A stretch of 41,139 nucleotides of DNA, taken from NCBI GenBank assembly GCA_903852495.1, contig CAINRC010000129.1, forward strand, positions 1-41,139, written 5' to 3'. Within the stretch, counting starts at the first letter, position 1; every line of letters starts with the position of its first letter. The stretch is from an uncultured Geobacteraceae bacterium (GTDB lineage: Bacteria > Desulfobacterota > Desulfuromonadia > Geobacterales > Pseudopelobacteraceae). Under the pieces are notes generated by a model, which had not been told where the DNA came from, searched no databases, and worked only from the letters and a program-made list of their open reading frames with translations. This document shows, piece after piece, positions 33,428 to 41,139 of the stretch. The translations under genes and the position numbers were made by a program.

Positions 33428-34599
33428 TGCACGACCACATTGCCAAATACAGCGGAAAACTGGTTGCAGACGGATCAGCCCAGGCCGGGCAGATCGCTTT
33501 TGCCGCCCAGGATGATGTCATGGATTCCGCTGGAAACCGTACTCTGGCCGCGCTTGCGGAATCGGTACTGTCCCGTCTTAATTGTCTCGCTCTGGTTGCA
33601 GCCCTGCCGTCACTCCCGTTTGCTGATTTGCTCATCAGGAGAACAGTCGGCCACGAGCATGAAATTGTCCCGCGCGATACCGAAACCCGTACCTTCCTGC
33701 ATGACATTCCGGTTGTACGCAGTGATGAACTCGGCTCAGCCCCGGCAGAAACCATTGCCGCGCTGTTAGGCAACCGCAAGGGGATCGTCGTGGAGGGAAT
33801 CGGGATCATCGCAACCGGAGCACTGACCGTTGAACAGGCGTATATCAACTGGTCGTCGGTGTTCCATTCAACCTATATCAAATATCTTGAGGATCTGCTC
33901 GAAACCGGCTTTATGCTGCCGGGAGAAAAGGAGATGTTTGAACTTTTCCGCCGCGATCTGCTACCGCTGTCAGCCGATGGCCTTGAATTCAGAGAAGGGC
34001 CGTTTGCCGATAAACAGATTATTCTGGATGAGATCGCCCGGGTCGGCCGTTACACCGTCCAGCGCCGTCTGGTCGATTCATTTTTCGGCAACGTTTCCTA
34101 TTCAAATGGCGACCTGATGTATATCTCTCAAACCGCGTCCAGCCTGGACGAACTTCCCGGCTGTATCGATCCGGTTCCATTCGGCAACAGCTCAACCGTC
34201 GGCATAACTGCCTCCAGCGAACTGGTGGCGCACCGCTCCATTTTCGAGACCACCGGCTGCCGGGCCATTCTGCACGGTCACCCCCGTTTTTCGGTTGTAA
34301 TGAGTATGATTTGTGAGGAGAAAGAGGGCTGTGCTGTTACAGACTGCTGGAAGGATTGCGTCAAGGTACGTATTCTTGGAGGTACTCCGGTTGTTGCGGG
34401 GGAGATTGGTGCGGGCGGTATCGCCAAAAGCGTCCCGCCGGTCATCGGCAGAACCGGTTCGGCTATTGTCTACGGGCACGGGATCTTCAGTATCGGCATG
34501 ACCGATTTCCGCACTGCATTTCAGGGGCTGGTTGATATCGAAAACTGGTGCCGGGAGGAATATTTCCGGCTGCTGGATGAAAAATGGCTGAAGCCCTAG
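33427..34599 (+). CDS. Class II aldolase/adducin domain protein with unknown N-terminal domain
   Basis: A 390-residue protein. The second half (about 200-390) is a class II aldolase/adducin fold: FFGNVSYSNGDLMYIS, SSELVAHRSIFETTGCRAILHGHPRFSVV with the metal-binding HxH, and YGHGIFSIG with the later histidine. Known members are sugar-phosphate aldolases, ribulose-phosphate epimerases and methylthioribulose-phosphate dehydratase. The first 190 residues (with FAAQDDVMDSAGNRTLAALAESVL and VGHEHEIVPRDTETRTFLHDIPVV) are not recognised and are extra compared with the 210-250 residues of typical members. The start shares bases with the peptidase stop (TGATG). Its substrate cannot be given. Confidence 0.85.
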   Translation: MHDHIAKYSGKLVADGSAQAGQIAFAAQDDVMDSAGNRTLAALAESVLSRLNCLALVAALPSLPFADLLIRRTVGHEHEIVPRDTETRTFLHDIPVVRSDELGSAPAETIAALLGNRKGIVVEGIGIIATGALTVEQAYINWSSVFHSTYIKYLEDLLETGFMLPGEKEMFELFRRDLLPLSADGLEFREGPFADKQIILDEIARVGRYTVQRRLVDSFFGNVSYSNGDLMYISQTASSLDELPGCIDPVPFGNSSTVGITASSELVAHRSIFETTGCRAILHGHPRFSVVMSMICEEKEGCAVTDCWKDCVKVRILGGTPVVAGEIGAGGIAKSVPPVIGRTGSAIVYGHGIFSIGMTDFRTAFQGLVDIENWCREEYFRLLDEKWLKP

Positions 34600-35333
34600 C
34601 TCCGCACCTTTCTGGCAACCTCAAACAGAGCGATCCCGCCGGCAACGGAAGCATTCAGAGAACTGACCCCCCCGAACTGCGGAATTGACATGACCACATC
34701 ACACTGTTTGCGCACCAGTGGCCGTATCCCCTCCCCTTCACCGCCAACCACAAGCACCACATTTCCTGAAAAATCCGTTCCGTAGACCGACTGCCGGGCG
34801 GCACCATCCAGTCCATAGACCCAGTAGCCCAGTTTTTTCAACGCTTCAAGTGATTGTGCAATATTAGTCACCATGGCAACCGGCACCGTTTCCACCGCAC
34901 CGGCGGACGTTTTTTCGGCGGCTGCCGTTATGCCGCAGGCCCGGTCTTTGGGAATGATGACACCGTCAACCCCGGCGCAGGCGGCCGAACGGATCAAAGC
35001 ACCAAGATTGTGAGGATCCTGAATGGCGTCGAGGACAAGCAAAAATCCGGACGTACCGGATTGGCTGATAGAGGCAAGCAGATCATCGAAATCGGCATAA
35101 CGGAACGGCTCCACTTCAAGAGCGATCCCCTGGTGGTGCGACGATGCACACATCCTGGTAAGATCCCCCTTATCCCGGCGGTGCACCGCAATACCCCGTT
35201 CCTCTGCCAGCCTGATAATTTTTTCAACCCGGTGGTCAGTGGCACTGATCTGAACGTACAGATTATAGGCTCCGCGCGTTCCCTGCAGCGATTCCTTCAC
35301 CGGGTTCACCCCGAAAATCAGTTCGCCTTTCAC
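34596..35333 (-). CDS. rlmB: 23S rRNA (guanosine-2'-O)-methyltransferase RlmB / TrmH family
   Basis: A 245-residue SPOUT (knotted) methyltransferase. The N-terminal substrate-binding domain reads IFGVNPVKESLQG and the catalytic domain has LDAIQDPHNLGALIRSAACAGVDGVI (motif 1), VLVVGGEGEGIRPLVRKQCD (motif 2) and IPQFGGVSSLNASVAGGIALFEV (motif 3, knot and SAM site). This arrangement is RlmB-like, which modifies G2251 of 23S rRNA; tRNA or other rRNA targets cannot be excluded. A GTG start overlaps the pyrF stop (GTGA). It converges with the aldolase-like gene. Confidence 0.9.
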   Translation of the reverse strand: MKGELIFGVNPVKESLQGTRGAYNLYVQISATDHRVEKIIRLAEERGIAVHRRDKGDLTRMCASSHHQGIALEVEPFRYADFDDLLASISQSGTSGFLLVLDAIQDPHNLGALIRSAACAGVDGVIIPKDRACGITAAAEKTSAGAVETVPVAMVTNIAQSLEALKKLGYWVYGLDGAARQSVYGTDFSGNVVLVVGGEGEGIRPLVRKQCDVVMSIPQFGGVSSLNASVAGGIALFEVARKVRS

Positions 35334-36055
35334 GGAGTACCCTCCGCTATTTCCGCTGCTATCGACTCAGCAGCCAGAACCGGATCCACCGCTTTGGCAA
35401 TTGGGCGGCCGATAACCAGGTAGTCCGCTCCTGAGGTCACCGCCTCACACGGGGTCATGACACGCTTCTGGTCATCCAGCGCAGCAAAAGAGGGGCGCAC
35501 TCCGGGAGTAACAATGAGAAAATCGGGGCCGCAGGCCTCCCTGATCAGGCCGATTTCCTGGGGAGAGGCAACCACCCCGTCCATACCCGATTCTTTGGCC
35601 AACCGTGCCAGACGTACCACCATATCCTGGACCGAATAGTCAATGCCCACCTGCTGCAGCGTGTGCGCTGTAGATGAGGTCAGAATGGTCACCGCCAGAA
35701 GCCGGGGGCGCTCCGCATCGCTGAAGCCACCATGCACGGCAGCCACGGCTCGTTCCATCATTTCGGCGCCGCCCAGTGCGTGCAGATTGACCAGTTGAAT
35801 ACCAAGGCGGGCAGCCACAAACATGGCACTGGCAACCGTATTCGGTATGTCGTGATATTTGAGGTCAAGAAATACCTGACCGCCATGGCGCTGCACAGCC
35901 TTGACCGCCGCCGGACCGCAGGAGGTGAACAGTTCCTTGCCGACCTTGAACATACCAACCTTACCGGCCAACACCCCGGCCCACCGGTCAATATCATCCA
36001 GACCGTGCACATCCAGAGCAAATATGATTTTTTTGCGTGCTTCCTCTAACGTCAT
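35330..36055 (-). CDS. pyrF: Orotidine 5'-phosphate decarboxylase
   Basis: Last step of UMP synthesis. The 241-residue TIM barrel has IIFALDVHGLDDI at the start, VFLDLKYHDIPNTVASA near residue 59 (the DxKxxD catalytic set), LVNLHALGGAEM and VTPGVRP near 185, and VIGRPI near 215 that holds the phosphate. AGGAT precedes the ATG. It lies just seven bases after dxs and overlaps rlmB, so it is part of the same transcript. Confidence 0.97.
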   Translation of the reverse strand: MTLEEARKKIIFALDVHGLDDIDRWAGVLAGKVGMFKVGKELFTSCGPAAVKAVQRHGGQVFLDLKYHDIPNTVASAMFVAARLGIQLVNLHALGGAEMMERAVAAVHGGFSDAERPRLLAVTILTSSTAHTLQQVGIDYSVQDMVVRLARLAKESGMDGVVASPQEIGLIREACGPDFLIVTPGVRPSFAALDDQKRVMTPCEAVTSGADYLVIGRPIAKAVDPVLAAESIAAEIAEGTP

Positions 36056-36062
36056 GGCATCC

Positions 36063-37928
36063 TCACTTCATGAATTCCAGAGCGGCAGAGGCAATGCCCT
36101 CCGCATCAATTCCCACATCCTTGCGCAGCTGGGCCTGACTCCCCTGTTCAATAAAGTGATCGGGAATACCAAGGCGGCGTACCTGCACATTTTGCAGGTT
36201 ATTATCATACAGCAGCTCCAGAACGGCACTGCCGAAACCGCCCTGCAGGGCGTTTTCCTCAATAGTTATGATTTTGCCGGTCTGACGGGCGACAGACAGA
36301 ATAAGTTCTGCATCCAGCGGTTTGACAAAACGGGCATTGACAACCCCGGCAGCGATCCCCTGTAGTCGAAGTATCTCGGCCGCCTGTAGCGCCGGATATA
36401 CCGTTGCCCCGATCGCCACAAGCGTCAGATCAGCGCCGTCCAGCAACTGCTCGCCCTTGCCGATCTCCAGACATTTCAGGTCACGATCAAGCGGCACGCC
36501 GAACCCGCTGCCTCGGGGGTAGCGGAGCGCCATGGGAAGCCCCGAATAAATGGCCGTTTTCAGCAGGTGACGCAATTCGTTCTCGTCCTTGGGAGCCATA
36601 ACGGTGATCCCGGGAAGATGACGCAGGTAGGAAAGGTCGAACACACCATGATGGGTTGGGCCGTCATCCCCCACCAGACCGGCACGATCCATGGCGATAG
36701 TCACCGGCAGTTTCTGTAGGCAGATGTCATGGAAAACCTGATCATAGGCGCGCTGGACGAACGTTGAGTAAATTGCCGTCACCGGTTTGAAACCATCGGC
36801 AGCAAGTCCCGCTGCAAACACCATGGCATGCTGTTCTGCGATACCGACATCAAAAAAACGATCCGGGAAACGCTGAGAAAACTGGTTAAGCCCCGTACCT
36901 TCGGGCATGGCAGCGGTAATGGCGACTATTTTCGGATCTTCCTCCGCCAACTGCACGAGCGTTTCGCCGAACAGATCCGTGTAGGATTTCACTGACGACT
37001 TGGCAGCACCCTGGCCGGTGGTAACGTCAAAAGCTCCGACACCATGATACTTGGCAGGGGTTTCTTCGGCGGGCTTGTATCCCTTCCCCTTTGTCGTCAT
37101 GACATGCACCAGCAGCGGGCCGTCCAGTTCGTTGATGTTATTGAAAATTTCAACCAGCTGCGGAAGATTGTGGCCATCCAGAGGGCCGAGGTAGTCAAAA
37201 CCAAGCGCTTCAAACAGAGAACCGGGGGTAAGGAAGCCTTTCAGGGAATTCTCCGCCCGGCGCGCAAAATGGAGAATGTCTGTGCCAAATGCAGGAATAT
37301 GCTTCAATAACCCCTGCATCTCCTTTTTCAGATCACGGTAATAACGGCCGGTCATCTTGCGGGAGATAAATGCGGAGAACGCACCGACATTCTTCGAAAT
37401 GGACATTTCATTGTCGTTGAGGATAACAATCAGGTTCTTTTTCAGATGCCCTGCCTGATTAAGCGCCTCGAACGCCATTCCTCCGGTAAGGGAGCCATCA
37501 CCGATCATCGCAATCGAATGACTCTGTTTTCCGTCAAGGCTTGCAGCAGCAGCCATACCAAGACCCGCCGAGATGGACGTGGACGAGTGCCCCACGCCGA
37601 AAGCATCATGTTCTGATTCCGAGCGTTTCGGAAAACCGGAAATTCCCTTGTACTGGCGCTGTGTGTGAAATTGGTCGCGCCGACCGGTGAGAATCTTATG
37701 TGTGTAGGCCTGATGCCCCACATCCCATATTATTTTGTCGTTGGGGGAGTCAAAACAGTAATGAAGGGCAATTGACAGCTCAACCGTCCCGAGGTTGGAG
37801 CCGAGATGACCTCCGGTGGCTGAAACCGTTTCGAGCAGAAATGCGCGAACCTCTGCAGCGAGGGCCGGCAGTTGTTCCGGCTTCAGCTTCTTTAGATCCG
37901 ACGGTGATTGGATAGTTTCAAGCAGCAT
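36063..37928 (-). CDS. dxs: 1-deoxy-D-xylulose-5-phosphate synthase
   Basis: Thiamine-diphosphate enzyme that joins pyruvate and glyceraldehyde-3-phosphate, the entry step of the MEP isoprenoid route. The 621-residue protein shows [32 protein letters not shown], the ThDP motif [18 protein letters not shown] through NDNEMSIS (near 143-175), LDGHNLPQL near 250, the catalytic glutamate region [17 protein letters not shown] near 363 and [19 protein letters not shown] near 415. It is next to hpnA and shc, supplying the C5 units that end up in squalene and hopanoids. Confidence 0.97.
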   Translation of the reverse strand: MLLETIQSPSDLKKLKPEQLPALAAEVRAFLLETVSATGGHLGSNLGTVELSIALHYCFDSPNDKIIWDVGHQAYTHKILTGRRDQFHTQRQYKGISGFPKRSESEHDAFGVGHSSTSISAGLGMAAAASLDGKQSHSIAMIGDGSLTGGMAFEALNQAGHLKKNLIVILNDNEMSISKNVGAFSAFISRKMTGRYYRDLKKEMQGLLKHIPAFGTDILHFARRAENSLKGFLTPGSLFEALGFDYLGPLDGHNLPQLVEIFNNINELDGPLLVHVMTTKGKGYKPAEETPAKYHGVGAFDVTTGQGAAKSSVKSYTDLFGETLVQLAEEDPKIVAITAAMPEGTGLNQFSQRFPDRFFDVGIAEQHAMVFAAGLAADGFKPVTAIYSTFVQRAYDQVFHDICLQKLPVTIAMDRAGLVGDDGPTHHGVFDLSYLRHLPGITVMAPKDENELRHLLKTAIYSGLPMALRYPRGSGFGVPLDRDLKCLEIGKGEQLLDGADLTLVAIGATVYPALQAAEILRLQGIAAGVVNARFVKPLDAELILSVARQTGKIITIEENALQGGFGSAVLELLYDNNLQNVQVRRLGIPDHFIEQGSQAQLRKDVGIDAEGIASAALEFMK

Positions 37929-37951
37929 AAATCTGTGACCTCATTAGTGTA

Positions 37952-38935
37952 TCAAACGTAACCATTCATGCGGAACCACTCTACCGCCCGTTCCAGGGCT
38001 TCTTTTACCGGTGTCTGCGGCAGACCTAGTTCACGAACCGCCCTCCCCGAGTCAAAATACATATGGTGAGCGGCCATTCGGACCCCGGCCAGCGGGATCA
38101 GCGGTTCGAGCCCCGTAATGCGGGAGAACCCCTCGTTAAGCCAGGCGGCAACAAGCACCGGAGCATAGGGCAGACGGACTTTCGGTGCCGGAAGACCGGT
38201 TATTTCCTGCAGCATCACAAAGATGTCACACAAGGAAAGGTTACTGTTGCCCAGTATGTATTTCCTGCCGGGAATCCCCTTCTTTTCTGCCAGAAGATGA
38301 CCACGGGCACACTCCTCGACGGCAATCAGATTAAGACCGGTATCCAGATAGGCCGGCATCTTCCGTTTCAGAAAATCGACAATTATTTTTCCGGTAGGGG
38401 TCGGCTTTATGTCCCATGGCCCCACGGGGGTGGATGGATTGACGATCACCACCGGCAGACCAAGTGCGAAAAATCGCTCCGCTTCCCGCTCCGCAAGAAA
38501 TTTACTTTTTTTGTACGGTCCGACCATATCGGCCAGCGTCACGGCCGTTTCCTCAGTCCCCGCCGTCCCGTCCCCCGGATTGCCCAGAGTGCCGACACTA
38601 CTGGTATACACGACCTTGGATATGCCGGCTTCAAGTGCTGCTTCAAAAATTGCGGTCGTACCCCCAACATTGGAGCGGTACATCTCTTCAGGGTTGCGCG
38701 TCCAAAGCCGGTAATCGGCAGCCGCATGGTACAGGACATCACACCCTTCAAGACCGGCGCGCAAACTCCGGGGATCAAGGAGGTCCCCCAGCCGGATCTC
38801 CACATCGAGACCATTCAGATTGGCAAGATTCGAAGACGGCCGCGCCAGCACCCGCACCTCCCGCCCCTCGCTGAGCAGTTCACGCACGATACTGGCACCA
38901 ATAAACCCGGTGGCACCGGTGACAAATGTTTTCAT
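37952..38935 (-). CDS. hpnA: Hopanoid-associated sugar epimerase/dehydratase HpnA
   Basis: Extended SDR protein, 327 residues, named for its place in hopanoid clusters; its precise reaction is not settled. The Rossmann motif GATGFIGASIVREL (residues 7-20) is followed by RVLARPSSNLANLNGLDVEIRLGDL, which suggests an NADP-type fold, then HAAADYRLW near 90, VYTSSVGTLG near 110 with the catalytic serine, and GPYKKSKFLAE (YxxxK) near 140. NPSTPVGPWDIKPTPTGKI near 170 is characteristic of HpnA. No clear ribosome site is seen ahead of the ATG, unusual for this window. It lies between shc and dxs. Confidence 0.9.
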   Translation of the reverse strand: MKTFVTGATGFIGASIVRELLSEGREVRVLARPSSNLANLNGLDVEIRLGDLLDPRSLRAGLEGCDVLYHAAADYRLWTRNPEEMYRSNVGGTTAIFEAALEAGISKVVYTSSVGTLGNPGDGTAGTEETAVTLADMVGPYKKSKFLAEREAERFFALGLPVVIVNPSTPVGPWDIKPTPTGKIIVDFLKRKMPAYLDTGLNLIAVEECARGHLLAEKKGIPGRKYILGNSNLSLCDIFVMLQEITGLPAPKVRLPYAPVLVAAWLNEGFSRITGLEPLIPLAGVRMAAHHMYFDSGRAVRELGLPQTPVKEALERAVEWFRMNGYV

Positions 38936-39020
38936 AGGAGAAATACGGGCGCCGGCATAATCATTCCGAACCGGCTGTCAACTTTTGCACGGGGATAGTT
39001 AGATGCGCTGACCCACAAAG

Positions 39021-41123
39021 TCATTTACCCTGTTTTTTAACATTTTCCAGTAGTAAGCGACGGTATCTGCCAAGAGCGGTCAAAGGAAAACAGTTCCGAT
39101 AAATATGATACTTTATCATGAAAAATTTCGGGAACCCTGTGCCGGTAAACAGCTCTTCATCCCAGGAACCGTCCCCCTTCTGGGTGGCAACGAGATATTC
39201 GATCCCGCGCTGTACCGACTTTGAATTCAGTTCTCCGGCGGCGAGAAGAGAAAGAACAGCCCACCCGGTTTGAGACGGGGTACTTGGCCCGCACCCCATC
39301 AGGGTACGGTCATCATAGGATTCGCAAACTTCTCCCCACCCGCCATCCAGATTCTGTTTGGACTTGATCCAGTTAACAGCCTTTCTGATGTACGGCTGGG
39401 TCATGTCTTCTTTAATAGCCTCAAGCCCGCCAAGAACGGACCACGTGCCGTATATATAGTTTACGCCCCATCTCCCCCACCAGGGACCTTCAGGTTCCTG
39501 TTCTGCCTTGAGAAAATCCAGCGCCCTGACAACCGCCGGGTTATCTTTTGGATAGTTAAACCCGCCAAGGAGTTCAAGCATTCTGCCGGTAAGGTCAGCC
39601 GTGGGAGGATCTATTAACGCCTCAAGGTCGGCGAAAGGGATCTTGTTAAGCAGGTATTTGGTGTTGTCTTTATCAAAGGCACCCCAACCGCCATTGGCGC
39701 TCTGCATCCCGAGGCACCAGGTGATTCCACGCTTGATGGCTTGATCTTTCTGCTTTTTGTCACGTACCTTGACGTCTTTAAGCGCCAGCATGACGAATCC
39801 GGAATCATCGACATCGGGATACTGGTCATTCAAAAATTCAAACGCCCAGCCACCCGGATGAAGATCGGGCGACTTGATCTGCCAGTCTCCTTTTGTGCAA
39901 ACCTCCCGGTCCAGCAGCCACTGGGCGGATTTGACCAGAGCCGGATGATCGGTCGGAACACCCGCCTCCTGCATCGCCACCAGAACCAGTGCCGTATCCC
40001 AAATGGGAGAAACACACGATTGCAGCACCAGACTTTCATCATCCTCAATACAAAAATTTGCCAACGCCTCAAGCCCGTTTACAACCGCCGGGTGATCATT
40101 TGCATAACCAAGGCAATGAAGTGCCAGTATCGAGTTGAGCATGGCCGGCTGAATGCCACCCCAGTCACCGCTCGGTTCCTGGTGATCCAGTATCCACTGT
40201 TCAGCAAGGTCAACAGACCGTTTTCTGAGGGGGTGAATGGGGGAGAGTTCGTACACCTTGATTAGATGATCGACACCGATAAAAAAGTTCTTCCAGCTGA
40301 ATATGCCGTCATGGCGGGAGAATGAATAATCACGGGTACGGGGCGGACGAACATAAAGTTCCTGCACTCTGGCACGTGGCGGAAGCTTTCTTACCGGTTG
40401 CTCAGACATGACAACGGACAACGGGATAATGGTCGCACGTGACCAACTGGAGAATTCGTAAATATTGAAATATGCCCAATTAGGCAGCATCATAAGTTCA
40501 ATCGGCATCGACGGCACACCCAGCCAGGAGAATTCGCCGAACAGCGCCAGAAACACTTTGGTGAACACACGTGTTTTGAGGATGCCCCCCTTGGCAAGAA
40601 TGAAGTCGCGCGCCTTGCACATTGCCGGATCGTCAGCAGAAAAACCGGCCAGCTTCAAAGCAAAATATGCTTCCACCGTCGTGGAAAGATCTCCCGGACC
40701 GCCAAACCAGATCGACCAGGAACCTTCCTCCGTCTGCTTGCTTAAAATATAGTTGGCCATTTTTTGTTCGCGCAGTTTGTCAACCATGCCAAGGAAATGG
40801 AACAGCATAATATATTCAGCCGTTATCGTAGCGTTTGATTCAAGTTCCGCCCACCAGTAGCCCTCAGGAAGCTGTTCACGAAAAAAGAAGTCACGAGTCC
40901 TCCCAATGGCCTTATCAAGAGGATTCTGCGCTTCGCCGATCATTTTCTTCCAGATGGTCGGGGGAAGGTGATGAACTTTACCCGGTACTTTTACAGCCAC
41001 ATCCGGATTTTCAGCGGCGGCCTGGCGGGCGGCCTCGCTGGGGCACCGGGTGCGGCTGCTGGAGGCCAACGGGCGGCTGGGTGTGAAGCTCCGCATCAGC
41101 GGCGGCGGGAAGTGCAACCTCAC
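39021..41123 (-). CDS. shc: Squalene-hopene cyclase, 5' end replaced by unrelated sequence
   Basis: Membrane-bound cyclase that folds squalene to hopene, the committed hopanoid step. Cyclase-like sequence covers about 665 residues from [15 protein letters not shown] to the C-terminus. Landmarks are the start of the barrel ([28 protein letters not shown]), several QxxxGxW repeats ([39 protein letters not shown]), the catalytic acid motif DVDD near position 39810, and the C-terminal [24 protein letters not shown]. The open frame is formally readable to a GTG at 41123, but about 35 residues past 41015 do not resemble the family and arise from the antisense of a different gene. The real start is therefore missing. 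First gene of the hpnA-dxs-pyrF-rlmB run. Confidence 0.9.
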   Translation of the reverse strand: MRLHFPPPLMRSFTPSRPLASSSRTRCPSEAARQAAAENPDVAVKVPGKVHHLPPTIWKKMIGEAQNPLDKAIGRTRDFFFREQLPEGYWWAELESNATITAEYIMLFHFLGMVDKLREQKMANYILSKQTEEGSWSIWFGGPGDLSTTVEAYFALKLAGFSADDPAMCKARDFILAKGGILKTRVFTKVFLALFGEFSWLGVPSMPIELMMLPNWAYFNIYEFSSWSRATIIPLSVVMSEQPVRKLPPRARVQELYVRPPRTRDYSFSRHDGIFSWKNFFIGVDHLIKVYELSPIHPLRKRSVDLAEQWILDHQEPSGDWGGIQPAMLNSILALHCLGYANDHPAVVNGLEALANFCIEDDESLVLQSCVSPIWDTALVLVAMQEAGVPTDHPALVKSAQWLLDREVCTKGDWQIKSPDLHPGGWAFEFLNDQYPDVDDSGFVMLALKDVKVRDKKQKDQAIKRGITWCLGMQSANGGWGAFDKDNTKYLLNKIPFADLEALIDPPTADLTGRMLELLGGFNYPKDNPAVVRALDFLKAEQEPEGPWWGRWGVNYIYGTWSVLGGLEAIKEDMTQPYIRKAVNWIKSKQNLDGGWGEVCESYDDRTLMGCGPSTPSQTGWAVLSLLAAGELNSKSVQRGIEYLVATQKGDGSWDEELFTGTGFPKFFMIKYHIYRNCFPLTALGRYRRLLLENVKKQGK

Positions 41124-41139
41124 CCACGACGGCCCGCCC
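41014..41139 (+). CDS. Fragment of a BaiN/HI0933-type flavoprotein, internal piece
   Basis: Plus-strand sequence reads [20 protein letters not shown], then [20 protein letters not shown] to the edge. This is the FAD-binding N-terminal region of the NAD(P)/FAD-dependent oxidoreductase family typified by HI0933/BaiN, whose signature is the KxLISGGGRCN-type motif. The start of the Rossmann motif is missing, cut at about 41014 where squalene-hopene cyclase sequence begins on the other strand. The piece is much more GC-rich than the rest of the window, with nearly all third positions G or C. A chimeric contig end is the simplest explanation; a true genomic fusion is possible. Confidence 0.75.

Overview
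The window reads as chromosomal DNA of a Geobacter-type deltaproteobacterium (Desulfuromonadales/Geobacterales; by feel closest to Trichlorobacter or Pelobacter propionicus). The evidence is gene content and order: citramalate synthase (pyruvate-derived isoleucine), a spoIID-queA-tgt-yajC-secD-secF run, bioF-bioH-bioC, glnB-glnA, and a dxs-hpnA-shc hopanoid cluster. Protein sequences throughout are Geobacter-like. No rRNA, tRNA or CRISPR array was seen. Both ends look like breakpoints: the left end holds a truncated two-partner-secretion exoprotein gene, and the right end switches abruptly, inside the squalene-hopene cyclase gene, into a GC-rich fragment of a different gene.

Layout. 1-1010: broken haemagglutinin-type gene and a 51-residue zinc-ribbon gene with its own terminator. 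1133-3263: comEA-like gene and cimA. 3432-6085 (+): MATE transporter and mtaB, overlapping by four bases. 6080-15586 (-): a long co-directional run, in transcription order spoIID-like, queA, tgt, yajC, secD, secF, TPR gene, terminator, recJ, CDF transporter. It joins queuosine tRNA modification to the Sec accessory complex, as in many bacteria. 15760-18047 (+): two Opp/Dpp-type ATPases without permeases, then an ArsR regulator with a near-perfect palindromic operator. 18084-20888 (-): bioF-bioH-bioC behind a promoter covered by a clear BirA box.

20941-22430 is an accessory island: a RelE/StbE-like toxin with a Phd-type antitoxin, a decayed second copy of the antitoxin 3' end, a 59-residue gene with its own terminator, and a hairpin repeat. 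22430-26331 (-) holds sugar-nucleotide genes: rfbB, rfbD, a stand-alone mannose-6-phosphate isomerase cupin, an unknown lipoprotein and a stand-alone mannose-1-phosphate guanylyltransferase. 26448-30299 holds a small Cys-rich gene, then on the minus strand a site-2 protease, an M29 aminopeptidase, two uncharacterised genes and a DUF815 AAA+ ATPase. The last four are tightly coupled and are the best candidate for an undescribed functional unit.

30443-32222 (-) is glnB-glnA behind a sigma-54 promoter set inside nested inverted repeats. 32537-34599 (+) couples an M23 peptidase to a class II aldolase-like protein with an unrecognised N-terminal half. 34596-41123 (-) is shc, hpnA, dxs, pyrF, rlmB, joining isoprenoid supply to hopanoid synthesis.
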